From Actinomyces timonensis DSM 23838 (GTDB taxonomy: Bacteria; Actinomycetota; Actinomycetes; Actinomycetales; Actinomycetaceae), in assembly GCF_000295095.1 (NCBI RefSeq), contig NZ_JH806634.1:336142-400141 (forward strand): a stretch of DNA of 64,000 bases, given 5' to 3'. The notes under the pieces were generated by a model. It searched no databases and was not told the origin of the DNA. It saw only the letters and a program-made list of their open reading frames with translations. A program made the position numbers and the translations under genes. Shown here piece after piece: positions 1 through 7,474 of the stretch (the first letter of the stretch is position 1; each line of letters opens with the position of its first letter).

Positions 1-865
1 CGCGGGATCCCTCGCGCTGGCGGACAAAGCCGTGGTGGTGGCCAGGGTCCCCGGCCTGGGCGGGAGCCTCACCCGGATGAGTGACGGCGCGATCCTCGTG
101 ACCAGCACTGTGGGGCAGCCGCGCTTCGCCCTCGCCGTCGTGGTGGACCCCGATTCCATGACCGCCCGACTCGACGCGACAAGCGTCGTCGATGCCCCTG
201 AGGGTTCCTACACCCTGGATCACCTCGGGGAGGGGGTGCTCCGCCGCACCATCTGGGACGAGCGCAATCAGCCCACCTCCCGGATCCTTGTGGATATGCG
301 CTCGGGCGAGCGCATCGAGGCCGAGCAGGGCTGGACACCGGCACGGGTCCTCGGCGACTGGCTGTACTCCTACGAGGACGGGAAGCTCGATGACGCCTCC
401 GCTCCCTGGAGAGCCGTCAACCTGCGCTCGCATGACGCGGTACAGGTCGATCACGCGCTCCCGGCGCGCTGCCTCATGAACGGGGCGCGGTTGGAGAACG
501 GGATCGTCATTATCGAGGAGACTCCGGGCGGGAGGAAGAAGGGCTCCCACGTCGTGCTGGGGGAGGCCCACTCGCCAGGAGCCACTGCTGGGGTGACCAT
601 CGCGCCTGGCGACGACCTCGGCTACGAGGCATTGGTCGAGCACGGCGGGCTCCTGTGGCCCCGGTCGGTGGGGGATGACGCCTCGGGCGCAGGCGAGCTC
701 GTGTGCTGGGATCCCGCGGACGGGGCCGAGGCCGGGCGGATCGCCGTCGTGGGCGGCGTCGGCCTCGCGGGCCTGAGCGCCTGGGGATATTGGACGACAA
801 CCGCCTTCGTCCCCGCGACGGCATGGGGTGAGGGCATCGAGGAGTGGAAGAACGCTGTCGCGTGA
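1..865 (+). CDS. Hypothetical protein, 5' end outside window
   Basis: The reading frame is open from the first bases of the window, so the true start lies upstream and only the C-terminal part (about 287 residues) is seen. An internal GTG at 32 is possible but has no ribosome binding site. The protein is rich in beta-strand-like stretches and short repeats of the kind 'GxLxxWDPADGAEAGRI', which would fit a WD/PQQ-type beta-propeller, but no repeat register is clear. No signal peptide, membrane segment or catalytic motif is visible in the part present. It is not recognised; the propeller idea is only an impression from composition. Confidence 0.55.
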   Translation, partial: AGSLALADKAVVVARVPGLGGSLTRMSDGAILVTSTVGQPRFALAVVVDPDSMTARLDATSVVDAPEGSYTLDHLGEGVLRRTIWDERNQPTSRILVDMRSGERIEAEQGWTPARVLGDWLYSYEDGKLDDASAPWRAVNLRSHDAVQVDHALPARCLMNGARLENGIVIIEETPGGRKKGSHVVLGEAHSPGATAGVTIAPGDDLGYEALVEHGGLLWPRSVGDDASGAGELVCWDPADGAEAGRIAVVGGVGLAGLSAWGYWTTTAFVPATAWGEGIEEWKNAVA

Positions 866-1093
866 CCCTCCTCCCGCCGCGCTATGGGGACGGTTCGGGG
901 GAGAGGGCGTCGCGAGGGCCGGACGCGCCGTCGGGAAGCGTCGCGGGGCAAGGCTCTGGGTCGGCGAGTCGGGGTGGGCCTGCTCACCTATATAACGGCG
1001 GGGTCTCATCCGGGGTGGCTGCCCGATAGGCTCGAACCAGGACGACCCGGCCTCTGGTCCTGCCCGGGTTCATGGACAACTGAAGGAGCAGTC
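866..1093. other. Intergenic region with possible promoter for the flavodoxin-fold gene
   Basis: This 228-bp gap holds a TATAAC-like hexamer around 991-997 and a TAGGCT hexamer at 1027-1032, either of which could be a -10 element for the gene starting at 1094. A short inverted pair CAGGAC/GTCCTG surrounds 1039-1061. The strong Shine-Dalgarno GAAGGAG at 1082-1088 belongs to the next gene. No RNA gene or coding frame is convincing. Confidence 0.3.
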
Positions 1094-1636
1094 GTGAACA
1101 CCCTGGTTCTCGTCTTCCACCCTGATATGACCTCCTCCGTGGTCAATCGCGCCCTCGCCGCCGAGGCGGAGGGCGTGAAGGGTGTGACCGTGCGCCGGAT
1201 GTACGACCTCTATCCCACCGGCGTCATCAACGTCGCGGCGGAGCAGGCCGCCATGGACGGCGCGGACCGCATCGTCATCCAGTTCCCCCTCCACTGGTTC
1301 TCCGCCCCGCCGCTGGTCCAGCAGTGGCTCGACGACGTCCTCACCTTCGGGTGGGCGCACGGGCCCGACGGCGTCGCCCTGCTCGGCAAGGAGCTCATGA
1401 TCGCCGCCACGGCAGGCGCCGCCGAGTACGGTCGCCAGCGCATGGTCGGCTACTCGCTCACCGAGCTCCTGCGCCCCTTCCAGGCCTCGGCCGCCACCTG
1501 CTCCATGACCTACCTCGTGCCCTTCATCGTCATGGGCTGCCTCGGCATCATGGAGACCGACCTCATGGCGCGCTGCGCCGAGTACCGCACTGTTCTGACC
1601 TCGACGAACCGCCCCATCCTCGGCCGCCTCGAATAG
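1094..1636 (+). CDS. NAD(P)H-dependent oxidoreductase, flavodoxin-like fold (KefF/MdaB type)
   Basis: This 180-residue protein begins with a beta strand 'MNTLVLVFHP' as in NAD(P)H:quinone oxidoreductase-like flavoproteins. It carries the hallmark 'DRIVIQFPLHWFSAPPLVQQWLDDVL' region (residues about 60-85), in which W-F-S-A-P-P-L contacts the flavin in the KefF/MdaB/YabF family, followed by 'LLGKELMIAATAGA'. Family members are about 180 residues long and use FMN or FAD to reduce quinones, or act as regulatory partners of Kef potassium channels; no kef gene is visible here. The GTG at 1094 was chosen because GAAGGAG lies six bases upstream. It is monocistronic, with a convergent neighbour. Family assignment is firm, physiological substrate unknown. 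Confidence 0.85.
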   Translation: MNTLVLVFHPDMTSSVVNRALAAEAEGVKGVTVRRMYDLYPTGVINVAAEQAAMDGADRIVIQFPLHWFSAPPLVQQWLDDVLTFGWAHGPDGVALLGKELMIAATAGAAEYGRQRMVGYSLTELLRPFQASAATCSMTYLVPFIVMGCLGIMETDLMARCAEYRTVLTSTNRPILGRLE

Positions 1637-1689
1637 GTGGCGGCCAAGGAAGGGGCGTCTCAGCGAGGGCGGAGGGGCGGCCGGGCGGC

Positions 1690-2067
1690 TCAGGCCGAGC
1701 GCGGCGTGATCTCGACGGCGGCCTCGCGCGGGCCCGCGGCGAGCATGGGCGGCAGGTACGGGCTCCCCGCGTACTTGGCCTCGTAGGCCGCTGAGATGGC
1801 GTCGGCGAGGGACGGGTCGGCCGGGGCGAAGTCGACGTCGTGGGTGGCGCCCGCCGCGTCGATGCGCCCCGCCTTCTGGGTGATGGCCGCCTGGTACCAG
1901 CGGCCGCGCGTCCCGTTCCAGGCGCGCACGAACAGTCGGCCGTCCACGACCACCGACCAGATCCACGTGGGCGTGCCCAGCGTGACGCCGTCGGCGCGGT
2001 AGGGGTAGATGTGCAGGTCGTCAGATGCGGCGATCGCGGCGATCGTCGCGGAATCCCATGTGCTCAT
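1690..2067 (-). CDS. DUF2255 family protein
   Basis: A 125-residue cytosolic protein with the features of DUF2255: the start 'MSTWDSATIAAIAASDDLHI', then 'TPTWIWSVVVDGRLFVRAWNG' and a C-terminal 'AISAAYEAKYAGSPYLPPML'. Residues 35-55 resemble the beta-barrel core seen in flavin-reductase and pyridoxamine-oxidase-like proteins, but no catalytic residues are established for this family. The length matches the family (about 120-130). It starts at an ATG and converges with the flavodoxin-fold gene. Function unknown; a role in redox chemistry is only a guess from the fold resemblance and the oxidoreductase neighbours. Confidence 0.75.
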   Translation of the reverse strand: MSTWDSATIAAIAASDDLHIYPYRADGVTLGTPTWIWSVVVDGRLFVRAWNGTRGRWYQAAITQKAGRIDAAGATHDVDFAPADPSLADAISAAYEAKYAGSPYLPPMLAAGPREAAVEITPRSA

Positions 2068-2210
2068 GCCCCCACGCTAGGGGCGCGCCGCCCGCGCGAC
2101 CAGGCCCTGGCAGGGCCAGGCTGGGCAGGCGATCACTGGCGCGCCGGAAACGCGGCGCCGCCGCCCCATGTGGGGACGACGGGCGCCGTCGGGAAGCAGC
2201 GGCAGTGGGC

Positions 2211-3272
2211 TCAGATCTCCAGGAGGACCTTGATCTCGCGGCGCTCGTCCATGGCCTTGTAGGCCTCGGCGGCCTCGTCGAGCGGGACGCGCTTGGTGAA
2301 GACCCGGCCGGGGTGGATCTCGCCGGCGTCGATCCGCTTGATGAGGTCGGGCAGGAAGCGGCGCACGGGGGCGGGGCCGCCCTCGAGGTGGACCTCGCGG
2401 AAGAACAGGTTGAGGCCGTCGATCGTCTGGTCGTGCGAGACGCCGACGAAGCCGATGTAGCCGCCGGGACGGCACGAGGCCAGCGCCTGGTCCATGGACA
2501 GTTGGGAGCCGACGGCCTCGCACACGCCGTGCGCGCCGTAGCCATTCGTCAGCTCCTTGACCTTCGCCGCGCCCTCCTCGCCGCGCTCGGCGATGACGAC
2601 GTCGGCCCCGAAGTCGCGTGCCAGCGCCGCGCGGTCCTCATGACGGGAGAAGGCGATGACCCGCTCGGCGCCCAGCGCCTTGGCGGCCAGCACCGCGGAC
2701 AGCCCCACGGCGCCGTCGCCCACGACGGCGATCGTCTTGCCCGGGCCGGCGTTCGCGGCGACGGCCGCGTACCAGCCCGTGCCCAGCACATCGGAGGCGG
2801 CGAGGTAGTCGGCGAGGCGCTCGGGGTCGGTCGGCTCGCCTCCGGGGACCTTCACCAGGGAGCCGTCCGCCAGCTCGATGCGCATGTACTCGGCCTGGCT
2901 GCCGGTGTAGTGGCCGGCGTTGGCGCAGCGCGAGGGGTAGCCGGCCTGGCAGATCTCGCAGGTGCCGTCGGAGAGCATGAAGGAGCCGATGACGAAGTCG
3001 CCGACCTCGAGGGTTGTCACCTCCGCGCCCTTCTCGACGATCGTTCCCACATACTCGTGGCCCATGTACTGGTGGTCGACGGGCTGCGCGCCCCGGTAGG
3101 GCCACAGGTCGGAGCCGCACACGCAGGCGGCGGCGAGCTTGAGGACGACGTCGCCGGGTCCCTGGACGCGCGGGGTCTCGATGGTCTCCACCGTGACGTC
3201 GCCGGGCGCGTTCATGACGACGGCGCGCATCGTGACGGGAATGGTGGGGGACGTCGGTGCTGTGGTGCTCAT
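2211..3272 (-). CDS. Zinc-dependent alcohol dehydrogenase (MDR superfamily)
   Basis: A 353-residue medium-chain dehydrogenase. The catalytic zinc region reads 'ACVCGSDLWPYRG' (residues about 48-60) with the partner 'GHEYVG' near 73. The Rossmann domain has 'VVGDGAVGLSAVLAAKALGA' for NAD(P)H. The structural zinc loop is atypical: cysteines remain in 'CEICQAGYPSRC' but the usual first cysteine position carries a non-cysteine, so the structural site may have three cysteines only. The 'SDLWPYRG' signature is typical of a broadly distributed actinobacterial subgroup of unknown physiological alcohol. The ATG is preceded by GAGAGGCACCGCC, a weak binding site. It appears monocistronic. Confidence 0.88.
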   Translation of the reverse strand: MSTTAPTSPTIPVTMRAVVMNAPGDVTVETIETPRVQGPGDVVLKLAAACVCGSDLWPYRGAQPVDHQYMGHEYVGTIVEKGAEVTTLEVGDFVIGSFMLSDGTCEICQAGYPSRCANAGHYTGSQAEYMRIELADGSLVKVPGGEPTDPERLADYLAASDVLGTGWYAAVAANAGPGKTIAVVGDGAVGLSAVLAAKALGAERVIAFSRHEDRAALARDFGADVVIAERGEEGAAKVKELTNGYGAHGVCEAVGSQLSMDQALASCRPGGYIGFVGVSHDQTIDGLNLFFREVHLEGGPAPVRRFLPDLIKRIDAGEIHPGRVFTKRVPLDEAAEAYKAMDERREIKVLLEI

Positions 3273-3377
3273 GGCGGTGCCTCTCTGATAAGAATCCGTC
3301 GATGCGTCACAGCCTACGGAGGAGGAGGCGCCCGCAGCCAGGCCCTCCCAGTGCCAGGCGGGCCAGTCGGGAGGGGC

Positions 3378-4271
3378 TCAGGGCCGGCGGGGGAGGGGCA
3401 GGACCATGGGCGTGCCTGTGAGCGGATCGTCCACCACCCGCACGGGCAGGCCGAACACCTCCTCCACGACTTCCTCCGTGATGACCTCCGACGGCGCCCC
3501 ATGGGCCAGGATCCGCCCCGAGCGCATGGCGATCACGCGGTCCGCGTAGCGGCACGCCTGGTTGAGGTCGTGCAGCACGGCGACGATCGTCGTGCCGAGG
3601 GACTCATTGAGCTCGCGGCACAGCTCGAGGACATCCACCTGGTGGGCCAGATCGAGGAAGGTCGTGGGCTCGTCCAGGAGCAGGATGTCCGTGCGCTGGG
3701 CCAGTGCCATCGCGATCCACACCCGCTGGCGCTGGCCCCCGGACAGCGAGGAGACCCGGCGGCCCGCCAGGCCCGTCACGTCGGTGCGATCCATGGCCTC
3801 GCTGACGGCCTCGTCGTCCTCGGGCGACCACTGGTGGAGCACCGACTGATGGGGGTAGCGCCCTCGCGCCACGAGCTCATGGACCGTGATGCCCTCCGGG
3901 GCGATCGACGACTGGGCGAGCAGCCCCACGCGCCGCGCGAAGGCCTTGGGGCGCATCTGGGCGACGGGCGTGCCATCGAGGACGACGGCGCCGGCGTCGG
4001 GTGAGAGGACCCGGCTGAGCGCCCGCAGGAGAGTGGACTTGCCGCAGGCGTTGGGGCCGACGATCATCGTCACCTCACCAGGGGTGATGTCCACCGAGAG
4101 GTCTTCGATGACCGGGTTCTGAGGGTTGTAGGAGAGGGTGACCCCCTTGGCTGCCAGGTGAGGCGCGCCCGGGGAGGCGCTGGGGGCGCCCTCCTGCGAG
4201 GCGAGCGCCGCGCCGTCGCCGGGCGCCCCCAGCTTGACAGGCGGCCGGCGACGGCGCGTGCCCCGCCTCAC
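3378..4271 (-). CDS. Iron-siderophore ABC transporter ATP-binding protein (FecE/FepC type)
   Basis: A 297-residue cytoplasmic ATPase that powers ferric-siderophore import. It shows Walker A 'GPNACGKST', the Q-loop 'LLAQS', the signature 'LSGGQRQRVWIAMAL', Walker B 'ILLLDEPTTFLD' and the switch 'VLHDLNQACRYADR', the last typical of the FecE/FhuC group. The GTG at 4271 is chosen because it overlaps the stop of the binding-protein gene as GTGA; upstream residues in this frame are low-complexity and antisense-like. This start gives an N-terminal extension of about 35 residues rich in R, P, G and A before the first strand. It is translationally coupled to the binding protein; its permeases are on the opposite strand. 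If the upstream gene is dead, expression of this subunit may also be lost. Confidence 0.85.
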   Translation of the reverse strand: MRRGTRRRRPPVKLGAPGDGAALASQEGAPSASPGAPHLAAKGVTLSYNPQNPVIEDLSVDITPGEVTMIVGPNACGKSTLLRALSRVLSPDAGAVVLDGTPVAQMRPKAFARRVGLLAQSSIAPEGITVHELVARGRYPHQSVLHQWSPEDDEAVSEAMDRTDVTGLAGRRVSSLSGGQRQRVWIAMALAQRTDILLLDEPTTFLDLAHQVDVLELCRELNESLGTTIVAVLHDLNQACRYADRVIAMRSGRILAHGAPSEVITEEVVEEVFGLPVRVVDDPLTGTPMVLPLPRRP

Positions 4272-5248
4272 TTGACCGTCGTCGAGACGGTGGTCAGGAC
4301 GAAGCGGGCGGCCGTGGGCCCGGCGTTGAGGTAGAAGGGATCGTCCTCGACCTGGACGGCCTGGCTGGCGGTGACGGCCCCGAGCGTGGGCCACAGGGCC
4401 GCGGAGGTCAGGGAGGAGGCGTCGCCCTGGACCCCGTAGAGGATCCAGGAGGCGTCGGCCTGGTCGAGCTGCTCGGCGGAGATGTCGTGGGAGGTGTCAT
4501 CGTTGAACTCCTGGGTGCCCGGCCGGGCCACGCCCATGTCCGCCAGGACGGAGCCGGCGAAGGAGATCGTCCCGAAGATCCTCGTGCGGTCACCGTTCTT
4601 GCGCAGCAGGGAGACAGTGGTGGCGTCGTCGATCGCCTCGCCCGCCTTGGCGGCGTCGGTGTGGAAGAGGTCCAGCCAGGTGCGGGCGGCGTCGGCCTTG
4701 CCCAGGGCGTCGGCCAGGAGGAGGAAGTCCTGCTTCCAGTACTGGCCCGTGCCCTGCGTGACGACGGTGGGCGCGATGTTGGACAGCGTGGCGTACAGGG
4801 CCGCCGGATCCTTGCCGGTGTTGTTGACGAGGATGAGGTCCGGGGCGAGGTTCGAGATCGCCTCCACGTTCGGCTCCTTGCGCGAGCCGACCTCGGTGAT
4901 GGCTCCCAGGGCGCTGGCCTGCTCCGGGAAGGCCTTGGTCAGGTAGTCGGGGACGGCTGCCGCCCCATCTCCGGCGGCGGCGCCCACCGGGACGATGCCG
5001 AGGGTGAGCGCGGCGTCGAGCTGGCCGGTGGAGATGATGACGACCTTGGCGGGGGCCGCCTGGATCGTCGTCGAGCCCTGGAAGTGGGCGACCGTCCGGG
5101 GGAAGACGCCGTCGGCCTGACCTGATCCCATCCCCTCGGGGATCGTGGTGGGGATGGATGAGGTAGGCGCGCTCGAGGCGCCCGGGGTGCCGGAGGCGCT
5201 GGCGGAGGCGCTGCTCGAGGCGGAGGCGCCGCTGTTACTGGACGATGC
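4268..5248 (-). pseudogene. Siderophore ABC transporter substrate-binding protein lacking start and signal peptide
   Basis: About 327 codons of a FecB/FhuD-type periplasmic-binding-fold lipoprotein: a Ser/Ala linker, then 'KVVIISTGQLDAALTLGIVP', 'NVEAISNLAPDLILVNNTG', and the C-terminal lobe ending 'AARFVLTTVSTTVK'. The sequence stays family-like up to the serine-rich linker 'SSSNSGASASS', which in such lipoproteins directly follows the lipobox cysteine. At about 5246 homology stops: there is no cysteine, no hydrophobic signal segment and no start codon in frame before the reading frame enters the antisense of the divergent permease. An internal ATG in 'EGMGSGQADG' would give a cytosolic protein. 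The gene therefore looks truncated at its 5' end, at the same point as its divergent neighbour. Confidence 0.75.
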
Positions 5249-5251
5249 GCG

Positions 5252-6235
5252 CGCCTCCTGCTCCTGGCCACCGCGGGAGCACTGATCCTCGCCCTCCTCG
5301 TGGTGCTGAGCCTCGCCATCGGCTCGCGCCAGCTGGGCCTGGCTGAGACGGTTCGGGGCCTGCTCGCCCACGACCGCAGCGTTCCTTCCATCATCGTGTG
5401 GCAACTGCGCATGCCGCGCACGCTCCTGGCTATAGGCGCCGGTGCCGGGCTCGCCGTGGCGGGCGTCGTCATGCAGGCGCTCACCCGCAACCCGCTCGCC
5501 GAGCCGGGCATCCTGGGCGTCAACGCGGGGGCGGCCCTCGCCGTCGTCCTGTCGATCTCCCTGCTGGGACTCACCGATGTCACGGGCTACTTGTGGTTCG
5601 CCTTCGCCGGGGCCGCGGCGGCTGCCGGGCTCGTCCACCTCATGGCGGGCCGCTCCGGGCGGGCGGGCCCGACGCGCCTCATCCTCGCCGGCGTCGCCCT
5701 GGGCGCCTCGCTCGGCGCCATCACCGGGACCATCACCATGCGCAACACCAAAGTCTTCGACTCCTACCGCTTCTGGGTGGTGGGCTCCCTGGAGGGGCGC
5801 GGCGCCGAGGTCCTGGCCTGGGTCGCGCCCTTCCTCGTGGCCGGCCTCGTCCTGGCGATCGCCTCCGGCCACGCCCTCAACGCGCTGGCCCTGGGGGAGG
5901 AGCAGGCCGCCGCGCTCGGGGCCCGCATCGGCGCGGTCCGCGCGCTGGCGCTGGTCTCCATCACCCTCCTGTGCGGGGCGACGACGGCGGCCATCGGCCC
6001 GATCTCCTTCGTGGGCCTCGTCGTCCCCCATGTCCTGCGCCTCCTCCTCGGGGCCGACCAGTGCCGCATCCTGGCCGCCTCGCTCGTCGCCGGGCCCGCG
6101 CTGCTCCTGCTCGCCGACGTCGTCGGGAGGCGGCTCATCTGGCCCGACGAGCTGGAGGCGGGCGTGGTCACCGCCTTCCTCGGCGGCCCCGTCCTCCTGG
6201 CCCTCGTGCTCGCCCGGCCGAAGGGGCGCGCGTGA
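5252..6235 (+). pseudogene. FecCD-family siderophore ABC permease, 5' truncated
   Basis: A membrane permease of the FecCD/BtuC family, recognised by 'VWQLRMPRTLLAIGAGAGLAVAG', 'MQALTRNPLAEPGILGVNAGAA', 'LGEEQAAALGARIGAVRALAL' and 'GPISFVGLVVPHVLRLLLG', all classic family blocks. The expected first membrane helix is present in frame from about 5252 (hydrophobic residues L-L-L-L-A through L-V-V-L), but there is no ATG or GTG before that helix. The first start codon in frame is GTG 5300, inside the helix, and it has no Shine-Dalgarno. The upstream side runs straight into the decapitated binding protein on the other strand. It may still be expressed from GTG 5300 or a non-canonical codon, but a functional first helix is then doubtful. 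It overlaps the next permease as GTGA. Confidence 0.75.
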
Positions 6236-7323
6236 GGGCGCGGCCGGGAGAAGGCGGCGCCGTTCGTTCAGGGGCGCTCCTCGGCGCGCCGAGCGTGGAG
6301 ATCGTCGTCCCGCTGCGGCGGGGCCGCTCACTCCTCCTCCACCGGCGGGCCCTGGCGACCGCAGCCCTCCTTCTCCTCGCGGCGCTGGCCGTGAGCCTCG
6401 GATCCCTCCTGACCGGCGCCTACCGCCTCTCCGCCGCCGACGCCCTCGCCGTCCTCGCCGGTTCCGGCAGCGACCTGGACAGGTTCATCGTGCTCGACCA
6501 GCGCCTGCCCCGCGCCCTCGCCGCCCTGCTCGTCGGGGCGATGCTCGCGCTGTCCGGCGCGGTCTTCCAATCCCTATCCCGCAACCCCCTGGGCAGCCCG
6601 GATATCGTCGGTTTCACGAGAGGCGCCACCACCGGTGGCCTGGTGGTCATCCTCCTGGCCTCGGCCTCATCCCTGTCCATGATCGCGCTGGGCACGATCC
6701 TGGGAGGCTTCGCCACCGCCGCGCTCGTGGTGCTCGTGGCCCTGCGGCGCGGCGCGAGCGGCGACGCGCTCATCCTCGCCGGCATCGCCCTGTCGCAGAT
6801 GCTCGCCGCGGGCGACGACTACCTCCTCACCCCCGCCACCATCGAGAGCGCCGAGACAGCCAAGGCCTGGCAGTTCGGCTCCCTCAACGCGATCACCTGG
6901 GCGCAGGTGCGCCCGCTCATGGTCGCCGCGCTCCTCCTCCTGCCGCTCATCGCGTGGCTCGGCCGTCCCGCCGGGATCCTCGAGCTCGGCGACGACGCCG
7001 CCAACTCCCTGGGGCTGGGCGCGGCGCGGGCGCGCGGGACCCTCCTTGGCTACGGGGTGGTGCTGGCCGCTGTGTGCGTGGCGGTGAGCGGCCCCATTGC
7101 CTTCCTGGCGCTCGCAGCGCCCCAGTTGGCGCGCCGGGCCTCCCGCTCCGCGGGGATCGCCTTGGCGGCCTCGGCGGCGATGGGCGCCCTCCTCCTCGCT
7201 CTGGCGGATTTCCTCGCGGCCAGGCTCCTCTCCCCGTTCCAGATCCCGGTGGGCCTGGTGAGCGCGGCCTGCGGGGGCCTGTACCTCCTGTGGTTCGTGG
7301 GCCTGCGCCGGCAGGAGCAGTGA
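6232..7323 (+). CDS. FecCD-family siderophore ABC permease (second subunit)
   Basis: A 363-residue polytopic membrane protein, the heterodimer partner of the preceding permease. Family blocks include 'VLDQRLPRALAALLVGAMLALSG', 'FQSLSRNPLGSPDIVGFTRGA', 'WQFGSLNAITWAQVRPLM', 'LGLGAARARGTLLGYGVVL' and 'GPIAFLALAAPQLARR'. About nine to ten hydrophobic helices are visible, as in BtuC/FhuB halves. The GTG start at 6232 overlaps the stop of the first permease by four bases, implying translational coupling. The N-terminal 40 residues before the first helix are Arg/Gly-rich and variable, so a start at the later GTG near 6295 is possible. It is followed directly by the inverted-repeat element at 7325. 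Confidence 0.88.
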   Translation: MRARPGEGGAVRSGALLGAPSVEIVVPLRRGRSLLLHRRALATAALLLLAALAVSLGSLLTGAYRLSAADALAVLAGSGSDLDRFIVLDQRLPRALAALLVGAMLALSGAVFQSLSRNPLGSPDIVGFTRGATTGGLVVILLASASSLSMIALGTILGGFATAALVVLVALRRGASGDALILAGIALSQMLAAGDDYLLTPATIESAETAKAWQFGSLNAITWAQVRPLMVAALLLLPLIAWLGRPAGILELGDDAANSLGLGAARARGTLLGYGVVLAAVCVAVSGPIAFLALAAPQLARRASRSAGIALAASAAMGALLLALADFLAARLLSPFQIPVGLVSAACGGLYLLWFVGLRRQEQ

Positions 7324-7324
7324 T

Positions 7325-7457
7325 GTGGCCAGGTTTGAGGATTCCTTTTCCTGACATGATGTTACATCGTGTGTTGGTGCAGGTCAGAGAGGTGCGATGG
7401 TGTGGGCAGGCTCGTCCGGAGCTCCGGATCGCCCGAGCAATCCTCAAACCTGGCCAC
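7325..7457. repeat. MITE-like element: perfect 19-bp terminal inverted repeats, 133 bp
   Basis: The left arm GTGGCCAGGTTTGAGGATT (7325-7343) is the exact reverse complement of the right arm at 7439-7457, with 95 bp between them. The element begins two bases after the permease stop codon and ends 18 bp before the end of modBC, which lies on the other strand. The interior is not coding. It holds a 14-bp perfect palindrome TCCGGAGCTCCGGA (7415-7428) and a smaller one, GATGT-T-ACATC, around 7358-7368. Its AT content is visibly higher than its surroundings. No target duplication is evident. It could be a non-autonomous transposable element or a structured bidirectional terminator. Confidence 0.6.
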
Positions 7458-7474
7458 GTCGGTTGGGCTGAGCG

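Noticed and set aside
3300-3377. Hairpin between the alcohol dehydrogenase and ABC ATPase genes as a terminator
   Set aside because: CCCTCCC and GGGAGGG face each other but the loop is long and a clean stem could not be drawn.
2025-4004. 659-codon open frame on the plus strand over the alcohol dehydrogenase and ABC ATPase
   Set aside because: It is antisense to two strongly conserved proteins and has the His/Gly/Arg/Val composition typical of GC-rich antisense frames.
5248-6331. Long N-terminal extension of the siderophore-binding protein, giving 687 residues
   Set aside because: The added part is the complement of a conserved permease and has a Glu/Gly/Arg/Asp composition without structure; the binding protein is better read as truncated.
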